This document shows positions 56,381 through 64,000 of a stretch of 64,000 nt of DNA, piece after piece; positions within the stretch are counted from its first letter, which is position 1; every line of letters starts with the position of its first letter. Made by a program: the position numbers and the translations under genes. Origin of the DNA: Streptomyces ardesiacus (GTDB lineage: Bacteria > Actinomycetota > Actinomycetes > Streptomycetales > Streptomycetaceae); assembly GCF_003112575.1 (NCBI RefSeq), contig NZ_BEWC01000001.1, positions 248,001-312,000 on the forward strand. Reading direction: 5' to 3'. The notes beneath the pieces were generated by a model. It had not been told where the DNA came from. It saw only the letters and a list, made by a program, of their open reading frames with translations, and did no database searches.

Positions 56381-58000
56381 ATGGGTCACCTCGAAGCCGC
56401 GCACCTGGAGTACTGCCTCCCCGACGGGAGGGCGCTGCTCGGCGACGTCTCCTTCCGGGTGGGGGAGGGGGCCGTCGTGGCCCTCGTCGGACCCAACGGC
56501 GCGGGCAAGACCACCCTGCTGCGCCTGCTGGCCGGCGAGCTGAAGCCGCACGGCGGCTCCGTCACCGTCAGCGGCGGCCTCGGCGTCATGCGCCAGTTCG
56601 TCGGCTCCGTACGGGACGAGTCCACCGTGCGCGACCTGCTGGTGTCCGTGGCACAGCCCCGCATCCGCGAGGCCGCGCGGGCCGTCGACGCCGCCGAGCA
56701 CGCGATCATGACGGTCGACGACGAGGCCGCCCAGCTCGCGTATGCGCAGGCCCTCGCCGACTGGGCCGAGGCACGCGGGTACGAGGCCGAGACGCTGTGG
56801 GACATCTGCACCACCGCCGCGCTCGGGGTGCCCTATGAGAAGGCCCAGTGGCGCCGGGTGAGCACGCTCTCCGGCGGCGAGCAGAAGCGCCTCGTCCTGG
56901 AGGCACTGCTGCGCGGCACCGACGAGGTGCTGCTGCTCGACGAGCCGGACAACTACCTCGACGTGCCCGGCAAGCGCTGGCTGGAGGAGCGGCTCGCCGA
57001 GACCCGCAAGACCGTGCTCTTCGTCTCCCACGACCGCGAACTGCTCGCCCGCACCGCGCAGAAGATCGTCTCCGTGGAACCCGGTCCCGCGGGCGCCGAC
57101 GCCTGGGTGCACGGCGGCGGCTTCGCCACCTTCCACGAGGCACGCCGGGAACGCTTCGCCCGCTTCGAGGAACTGCGCCGCCGCTGGGACGAGAAGCACG
57201 CCCAGCTCAAGAAGCTCGTCCTGACCCTGCGCCAGGCCGCCGAGAACAGCCCGGACATGGCCTCCCGCTACCGGGCCGCCCAGACCAGGCTGCGCAAGTT
57301 CGAGGAGGCGGGCCCGCCGCCCGAGCCGCCGCGCGAGCAGGACATCAGGATGCGCCTGAAGGGCGGCCGCACCGGTGTCCGCGCCGTCACCTGCCGGCGG
57401 CTGGAACTCACGGGCCTGATGAAACCCTTCGACCTGGAGGTCTTCTACGGCGAACGGGTCGCCGTCCTCGGCTCCAACGGCTCCGGCAAGTCGCACTTCC
57501 TGCGGCTGCTGGCCGGCGACGACGTGGCGCACACCGGGGAGTGGAAGCTGGGGGCGCGCGTGCTCCCCGGCCACTTCGCGCAGACCCACGCCCATCCCGA
57601 ACTGCTGGGCCGCACCCTCCTGGACATCCTGTGGACCGAGCACTCCCAGGACCGGGGCGCCGCCATGTCCCGGCTGCGCCGCTACGAACTGACCCAGCAG
57701 GCCGAGCAGGCCTTCGACCGGCTCTCCGGCGGCCAGCAGGCCCGCTTCCAGATCCTGCTGCTCGAACTCCAGGGCGTCACGGCCCTGCTCCTGGACGAGC
57801 CCACCGACAACCTCGACCTCGAGTCGGCCGAAGCCCTCCAGGAGGGCCTGGAGGGCTTCGAGGGCACGGTCCTCGCGGTCACCCACGACCGCTGGTTCGC
57901 CCGCTCCTTCGACCGGTACCTGGTCTTCGGCAGCGACGGGCGCGTGCGCGAGACGCCGGAACCGGTCTGGGACGAACGGCGGGTCGAGCGGGCGCGCTGA
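56381..58000 (+). CDS. ABC-F family ATP-binding protein
   Basis: A 539-residue protein with two ABC cassettes and no membrane domain. Walker A: GPNGAGKTTLL and GSNGSGKSHFL. Signatures: LSGGEQKRLVLEALL and LSGGQQARFQILLLEL. Walker B: LLLDEPDNYLD and LLLDEPTDNLD, then SHDRELL and THDRWFA. The charged inter-domain helix (RRRWDEKHAQLKKLVLTLRQ) is the ABC-F linker. Members act on the ribosome, some giving antibiotic resistance; which role applies here is unclear. ATG 56381 is divergent from the lipid kinase gene. Confidence 0.9.
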   Translation: MGHLEAAHLEYCLPDGRALLGDVSFRVGEGAVVALVGPNGAGKTTLLRLLAGELKPHGGSVTVSGGLGVMRQFVGSVRDESTVRDLLVSVAQPRIREAARAVDAAEHAIMTVDDEAAQLAYAQALADWAEARGYEAETLWDICTTAALGVPYEKAQWRRVSTLSGGEQKRLVLEALLRGTDEVLLLDEPDNYLDVPGKRWLEERLAETRKTVLFVSHDRELLARTAQKIVSVEPGPAGADAWVHGGGFATFHEARRERFARFEELRRRWDEKHAQLKKLVLTLRQAAENSPDMASRYRAAQTRLRKFEEAGPPPEPPREQDIRMRLKGGRTGVRAVTCRRLELTGLMKPFDLEVFYGERVAVLGSNGSGKSHFLRLLAGDDVAHTGEWKLGARVLPGHFAQTHAHPELLGRTLLDILWTEHSQDRGAAMSRLRRYELTQQAEQAFDRLSGGQQARFQILLLELQGVTALLLDEPTDNLDLESAEALQEGLEGFEGTVLAVTHDRWFARSFDRYLVFGSDGRVRETPEPVWDERRVERAR

Positions 58001-58017
58001 GCCCGCCCCGGCCCGCG

Positions 58018-59139
58018 TCACTTCCAGCGCAGCAGCGCCCCCAGGCCGCCCACCGGCGCCTTCCGGGAGGTCTCCGGCGGCTGCACCGGCGTCACCGAGA
58101 TCGCGGGGGCGCCGGTCATCACCGCCGAGCGCAGCAGGGCGTCGTCCGCACGGGCCGACCAGGAGTTCTGCTCGCCCAGCGTCTTCAGCTCGGTCCGGCG
58201 CACCGCCACCTGGTCGGCGTCCTCGCCGATCCACACCTCGCGGTGCGTGTCGGGGGCGTCCGGGATCACCAGCAGCTCGTCGATGCGGTGCTCCCGGGCC
58301 GCCTCGACCAGCGCGGGAACGCCCTCCGCCGCGCCGGCCCGGCCCTCCTCGTCCGGCGACCTGGCGGCCAGGAACCGGTCCAGGTCCTGCCGGGCGCGGC
58401 TGCGGACGTGCTCCTCGCGCAGCCCCTCCACGTCGTCGTCCAGCAGCCTGCTGCCGGCGCCGCGCGAGGCCTCGGCGACGCGCTCCTGCAGGCGGTCGGG
58501 CAGCCGCTCGTGCACCGACCGCCGCTCCCGGTCGTCGCCCACCAGGATCAGCAGGTCGGCGCCCGTCTCCTCCTGGCACACGGCGAGCGCGTCCGCGATC
58601 TCCGCCGCGTTGTGCTCCCAGGTGTTCTCCACCCGGAGCTGGAAGTGGCGCTCCGACCAGTCCGCGCTGCTCGTGCGGTGCAGCGGCCAGGTCCGGCCGG
58701 TCACACCGCCCGCGTCGGAGCTGCCCAGCGCGCTGCGCAGCTCGAAGTCGGCGCCCTTGCGGTCGATGTAGGCCACCACGCACACCGGGTCCTCGCCGGC
58801 CAGGTCGAGCAGCGGCGTGACGTGCGGCAGCGGGGCCCAGTCGGCGGTCGTCCCGCCGTACGGCGGCCGGGCCAGCGGCGGATCGAGGACCACCTGCCCG
58901 GCACAGGCGAACAGGGCCCGCCCGTGCGGATCGGTCGCGTGCCGCAGCTCGTCCACCGCCTCCCGCACCGCCCGGCAGGTGGCCTCGTCGGCGCCCTGCT
59001 CCGCCAGCTCCCGGGCCACGGCGGCGGCCGTCAGCTCGCGCTCGTGAGGGGTGTCCTCCGTGTGGCGGGAGAGGTCGACGTAGACGGAGGCCCAGGGTCC
59101 CTGGTGCTCGTAGAGGGGATGCAGAAACGCGAGATCCAT
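58018..59139 (-). CDS. baeRF (archaeo-eukaryotic release-factor-like) family protein, Rv2629-like
   Basis: A 373-residue protein. VYVDLSRHTEDTPHERELTA and ADLLILVGDDRERRSVHERL, with the C-terminal VIPDAPDTHREVWIGEDADQ and LLRSAVMTGAPAISV, match the bacterial family related to eRF1/Vms1 that I recall as baeRF family 2, including mycobacterial Rv2629. Relatives cleave peptidyl-tRNA or bind stalled ribosomes; this protein's activity is unproven. GGAGGG precedes the ATG. It is divergent from a small gene with a SigB-type promoter. Confidence 0.75.
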   Translation of the reverse strand: MDLAFLHPLYEHQGPWASVYVDLSRHTEDTPHERELTAAAVARELAEQGADEATCRAVREAVDELRHATDPHGRALFACAGQVVLDPPLARPPYGGTTADWAPLPHVTPLLDLAGEDPVCVVAYIDRKGADFELRSALGSSDAGGVTGRTWPLHRTSSADWSERHFQLRVENTWEHNAAEIADALAVCQEETGADLLILVGDDRERRSVHERLPDRLQERVAEASRGAGSRLLDDDVEGLREEHVRSRARQDLDRFLAARSPDEEGRAGAAEGVPALVEAAREHRIDELLVIPDAPDTHREVWIGEDADQVAVRRTELKTLGEQNSWSARADDALLRSAVMTGAPAISVTPVQPPETSRKAPVGGLGALLRWK

Positions 59140-59166
59140 GTGGCTGCCCTCCCGGGTGCCGCTCGG

Positions 59167-59192
59167 GGGTGGTAGTGCTGCGGGGCGGGTAC
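59167..59192 (+). promoter_or_regulatory. SigB-type promoter of the small gene at 59202
   Basis: GGGT (59167-59170)-N16-GGGTAC (59187-59192) fits GNNT-N14-16-GGGTAC. The -10 ends 9 nt before the ATG, as at 41559-41564, and the flanking bases GCGGGTACCCG-nn-ACGCATGAAC are the same. GGGTACCC is self-complementary, so it could also serve the divergent baeRF gene. Confidence 0.6.
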
Positions 59193-59201
59193 CCGGGACG
59201 C

Positions 59202-59480
59202 ATGAACGAACACGACACGCGGGGCGGCAGCACGACCGGAGTGGACCCGGGCCGCCTGGACGACCAGCAGTTGATGAAAGAGCTGGAGACCATCCACCGC
59301 ACGCGCCACGACACCCTCCTGTACGGGTCGAACGACGCGCTGCGGGCCCACAACGACCGGATGGCCCGGCTGGAGGGCGAATGGCTGCGCCGCAACCCCC
59401 GGCGCCCGGTGGCCGCCGGCCGCACCCGCGAGGGCGCCCGGGAACGCGGCTGCGGGCAGAGCGCCGCGCCGGGCGGCTGA
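59202..59480 (+). CDS. Small conserved protein, probably DUF6158 family
   Basis: A 92-residue hydrophilic protein: LDDQQLMKELETIHRTRHDT, LLYGSNDALRAHNDRMARLE and GEWLRRNPRRPVAAGRTREG. This is the Streptomyces family I recall as DUF6158, with no known function. The SigB-type promoter suggests osmotic or oxidative stress control. Its stop lies in the first of four 13-bp repeats. Confidence 0.78.
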   Translation: MNEHDTRGGSTTGVDPGRLDDQQLMKELETIHRTRHDTLLYGSNDALRAHNDRMARLEGEWLRRNPRRPVAAGRTREGARERGCGQSAAPGG

Positions 59481-59523
59481 GCCTGGAGGCTGAGCCCGGC
59501 GGCTGAGCCCGGCGGCTGAGCAA
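59472..59523. repeat. Four 13-bp tandem repeats over the stop codon
   Basis: Units GGCGGCTGAGCCT, GGAGGCTGAGCCC, GGCGGCTGAGCCC and GGCGGCTGAGCAA follow without gaps. The first contains the stop codon of the small gene. A replication-slippage expansion is the simplest reading. Confidence 0.85.
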
Positions 59524-59525
59524 GG

Positions 59526-59566
59526 CGGCGGGCCACCGGCGGTCGCCCGCCGCCGGTGGCCCGCCG
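59526..59566. terminator. 17-bp hairpin, bidirectional terminator
   Basis: CGGCGGGCCACCGGCGG (59526-59542) and CCGCCGGTGGCCCGCCG (59550-59566) are perfect arms with a 7-nt loop. They lie between the convergent small gene and the PfpI gene. Confidence 0.82.
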
Positions 59567-59634
59567 TCCAGCCGTGGCCCGTCCGTCCGTGCTCCCGGGC
59601 CCGCCTGCGTGTCAGCGTCCTGGCGGTCCCGGCC

Positions 59635-60177
59635 TCAGCCGGCCGCCTTGGCGAACTCCGCGAGATAGGTCTCGCAGAACGCCTTGAGGTCGTCCGGCTT
59701 GCGGCTGGTGACCAGGACGTTGCTGCCCCCGTCGCAGACCTTGACCTGCTCGTCGACCCAGGTGGCGCCCGCGTTGCGCAGGTCGGTCCGCAGACTGGGC
59801 CACGAGGTCAGGGTGCGGCCGCGCACGACGTCCGCCTCGACGAGCGTCCACGGCGCGTGGCAGATGGCGGCCACCGGCCGGCCCTGCTCGAAGAAGTCCC
59901 TGACGAACGCCACGGCCTTCTCGTCCGTCCGCAGGAAGTCGGGGTTGGCCACCCCGCCGGGCAGGACCAGGCCGCCGAAGGAGTCGGCGGACGTGTCACC
60001 CACCACCTCGTCCACCGGGAACGTGTCCGCCTTGTCGAGGTGGTTGAAGCCCTGGATCTCCCCGGACTGCGTGGAGACGAGCACGGGCTCGTGCCCAGCG
60101 TCCTTCGCCGCCTGCCACGGCTCGGTCAGTTCGACCTGTTCCACGCCCTCGGGCGCGGTGAGGAATGCGATGCGCAT
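59635..60177 (-). CDS. DJ-1/PfpI-family protein
   Basis: A 180-residue PfpI-type protein. The nucleophile elbow is Cys106-His107 in AAICHAPWTLVEADVVRGR, with Glu at the start (APEGVEQVELTEP) and GLVLPGGVANPDFLRTD. Relatives are peptidases, deglycases or stress chaperones. ATG 60177 has GAAGGGAG 11 nt upstream; ATG 60201 would add 8 residues and overlap the previous stop as ATGA. It is co-transcribed with the DUF2795-like gene, so it shares its SigB-type promoter. Confidence 0.9.
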   Translation of the reverse strand: MRIAFLTAPEGVEQVELTEPWQAAKDAGHEPVLVSTQSGEIQGFNHLDKADTFPVDEVVGDTSADSFGGLVLPGGVANPDFLRTDEKAVAFVRDFFEQGRPVAAICHAPWTLVEADVVRGRTLTSWPSLRTDLRNAGATWVDEQVKVCDGGSNVLVTSRKPDDLKAFCETYLAEFAKAAG

Positions 60178-60197
60178 AGAGTTCGGACTCCCTTCGT

Positions 60198-60596
60198 TCA
60201 TTTACCGGACGGACCGGACGGGCCGCTCTCGGTGAGGGCCACCGCCAGCTCCTGGACGTTGTCGTAGCGCGCCTTGTGCGGCAGCCGGTCGAGCCCTTCC
60301 ACGAGGGCGTCCGGCGCGTTTGTGCGACGCAGCGCGCGGGTCAGTTCCCGCGGTCCCGCGGGGAAGCTGCCCCGGGTCAGGTTCCGGGCCAGCTCGAGGC
60401 GCAGGGCCTCCAGGTAGGTCGGGCCGCGGCCCGGTGTCACCGGTCCGTACATGACGTCCGGGTCGTCCTCGGCGGCCGGCTCCGGGTCGTTCCACTCCTC
60501 GCTGCGGGTGGGGTGCCCGGACCTGAGCAGACCCTGCAGTTCGTGCTTCATCTCGTCGTCGCGGTGGACGCTCATCCGGTCGCTGCCTCGCTGCAT
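60198..60596 (-). CDS. Small protein, probably DUF2795 family
   Basis: A 132-residue hydrophilic protein. The start MQRGSDRMSVHRDDEMKHEL and the C-terminal helix-rich SFPAGPRELTRALRRTNAPD followed by NVQELAVAL recall DUF2795 proteins, a family without known function. ATG 60596 has an ideal GGAGGGAG. GTGT-N15-GGGTAC lies 35-59 bp upstream. Confidence 0.7.
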   Translation of the reverse strand: MQRGSDRMSVHRDDEMKHELQGLLRSGHPTRSEEWNDPEPAAEDDPDVMYGPVTPGRGPTYLEALRLELARNLTRGSFPAGPRELTRALRRTNAPDALVEGLDRLPHKARYDNVQELAVALTESGPSGPSGK

Positions 60597-60630
60597 GTCT
60601 CCCTCCACATCCTCAGGGGGTGCCGACCGC

Positions 60631-60655
60631 GTACCCGGACACCGCGGGCCGACAC
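60631..60655 (-). promoter_or_regulatory. SigB-type promoter of the DUF2795-PfpI operon
   Basis: On the minus strand GTGT (60655-60652), 15 bp, then GGGTAC (60636-60631). It is a full match to GNNT-N14-16-GGGTAC, with the ATG 34 nt downstream of the -10. Confidence 0.65.
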
Positions 60656-60795
60656 GGATTCCCCCGGACGGGTCCGTTCCGATTTCCGGTGGATCAGGAA
60701 TCGAGAAGCGCGGGCGGCCGTGCCCCCTCTAGCGTGTGACCACCGAGGCACCGAGGGCGTCGCCCTTCAGCGGGCCCCCGACGGATGGAGACACG

Positions 60796-63186
<2,391 letters not shown>

Positions 63187-63253
63187 CGGCGCCGGGGGCC
63201 CACGGCGCCGGAACCGCTACCGGTGGTGTCCGGCGCTGTGGGATCGTGACCGG

Positions 63254-63772
63254 ATGACGACGCTGGAGGACCTGGCCCGGCTGCGCAGGGCCCGCGACCT
63301 GATGGACCGCGAGTACGCCGAGCCGCTCGACGTGCCCGCGCTGGCGCGCGTCGCCGTCATGTCGGCGGGCCACTTCTCCCGCAGCTTCCGCGCCGCCTAC
63401 GGGGAGACGCCGTACAGCTACCTGATGACGCGCCGCATCGAGCGCGCCATGGCGCTGCTGCGGCGCGGCGACATGAGCGTCACCGAGGTCTGCTTCGCGG
63501 TCGGCTGTACCTCGCTCGGGTCCTTCAGCTCGCGCTTCACCGAACTGGTCGGCGAGAGCCCGAGCGCCTACCGGGACCGGGACCACTCCGCCGGCGCCGC
63601 CATCCCGGCCTGCGTCGCCAAGGTCTGGACCCGGCCGGTCCGCAACGGGGATCCGGGCCGCAACGGGGAACCGGGCCGCAACGGGGAACCGGGCCGCGGC
63701 GGCGAGGCGGTCACGCGTGGCGAGCCGGTCAGGAACGGAGAAGCGCCGCCCGCGCCGCCGCCCGTAGCGTGA
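63254..63772 (+). CDS. AraC-family DNA-binding regulator without a sensor domain
   Basis: A 172-residue protein. Two AraC helix-turn-helices occupy residues 8-107 (VPALARVAVMSAGHFSRSFR; SVTEVCFAVGCTSLGSFSSR). The remaining 65 residues are a Gly/Pro/Arg-rich tail with three 6-residue RNGEPG-type repeats (63641-63694). There is no ligand domain. The next gene, 5 bp downstream, encodes a VOC protein, a common Streptomyces pairing in which the regulator probably controls that gene. Confidence 0.88.
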   Translation: MTTLEDLARLRRARDLMDREYAEPLDVPALARVAVMSAGHFSRSFRAAYGETPYSYLMTRRIERAMALLRRGDMSVTEVCFAVGCTSLGSFSSRFTELVGESPSAYRDRDHSAGAAIPACVAKVWTRPVRNGDPGRNGEPGRNGEPGRGGEAVTRGEPVRNGEAPPAPPPVA

Positions 63773-63777
63773 CGCGC

Positions 63778-64000
63778 ATGGACATCACTCTCGCGCAGTG
63801 CTTCATAGCCGTCGACGACCCCGACAAGGCGCTCGCCTTCTACCGGGACGTGCTCGGCCTGGAGGTCCGCAACGACGTCGCCTTCGAAGGGATGCGCTGG
63901 GTGACGATGGGCTCCCCGGCCCAGCCCGGCGTGGGCATCGTCCTCGAACCCCCGCTCGCCGACCCCAACGCGTCGGCCGCCGACCGGGAGGCCATGGCCG
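63778..64000 (+). CDS. VOC (glyoxalase-like) protein, 3' end outside the window
   Basis: The first 74 codons are present: MDITLAQCFIAVDDPDKALA, FYRDVLGLEVRNDVAFEGMR, then VGIVLEPPLADP. A VOC-fold dioxygenase/glyoxalase-like domain; activity unknown. TAGCGT (63765-63770) is 7 nt before the ATG and inside the end of the AraC gene, so it may have its own leaderless mRNA besides readthrough. Confidence 0.85.
   Translation, partial: MDITLAQCFIAVDDPDKALAFYRDVLGLEVRNDVAFEGMRWVTMGSPAQPGVGIVLEPPLADPNASAADREAMA

Overview
This window is chromosomal DNA of a Streptomyces. GC is very high with strong third-position bias, GTG and TTG starts are common, many gene pairs are coupled by 4-bp overlaps (ATGA or GTGA), and several genes look leaderless. 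The families are typical of the genus: crotonyl-CoA carboxylase/reductase, an actinobacterial gas-vesicle cluster with gvpY, gvpZ and gvpS, F420-type oxidoreductases and many single-domain regulators. From memory, the gene order matches the S. coelicolor SCO645x-SCO651x region; I could not check this. I see no rRNA, tRNA, prophage, insertion sequence, CRISPR or integration site. Base composition is even, so the window reads as vertically inherited chromosome.

Layout. 1-6 kb: a cut-off beta-sandwich protein, a secreted GH2 beta-galactosidase with a LamG insertion, and a DUF72 protein. 5.6-8 kb: a CzrA-like metal sensor divergent from a P1B-4 metal-efflux ATPase, with a 28-bp operator between them. 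8-11.4 kb: alkylation repair (Ada-AlkA fusion and Ogt), a sirtuin and a Nudix hydrolase. 11.5-14.5 kb: glycerate kinase, then the psd-pssA pair for phosphatidylethanolamine synthesis. 14.6-23.8 kb (minus strand): the ethylmalonyl-CoA pathway operon ccr-ecm-mcl-mch-mcd, with a TetR regulator and a duplicated 3-hydroxyacyl-CoA dehydrogenase upstream. This set converts 3-hydroxybutyryl-CoA through crotonyl-CoA, ethylmalonyl-CoA, methylsuccinyl-CoA and mesaconyl-CoA to glyoxylate and propionyl-CoA. It supports acetyl-CoA assimilation and supplies polyketide extender units. 24-32.8 kb: mixed single genes, including a radical SAM protein behind a LexA-type box and an MFS transporter fused to three beta-sandwich domains. 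32.9-38 kb: an M55 D-aminopeptidase, an M20 peptidase, an S9 oligopeptidase and an S66 LD-carboxypeptidase, suggesting turnover of D-amino-acid or cell-wall peptides. 39-48 kb: a DUF5107/TPR protein, a holin-like membrane protein, an F420-type oxidoreductase, and a coupled NDH-2-like, transketolase and LigD-polymerase operon. 48.2-53.5 kb: ten gas-vesicle genes in one operon closed by a terminator. 53.6-64 kb: a small hydrophobic protein, methyltransferase, PAP2-lipid kinase fusion, ABC-F protein, baeRF-type protein, small stress-type proteins, a DJ-1/PfpI protein, a short UvrA-like protein and an AraC/VOC pair.

The strongest new points are regulatory: a palindrome filling the -35/-10 spacer of the ccr operon; a LexA-type box touching the -10 of the radical SAM gene; a CzrA-type operator; and recurring GGGTAC promoters of the SigB class between 41 and 61 kb that may tie the small stress genes together. 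One gene, the HEAT-repeat gene at 24.2 kb, carries a TTA codon.
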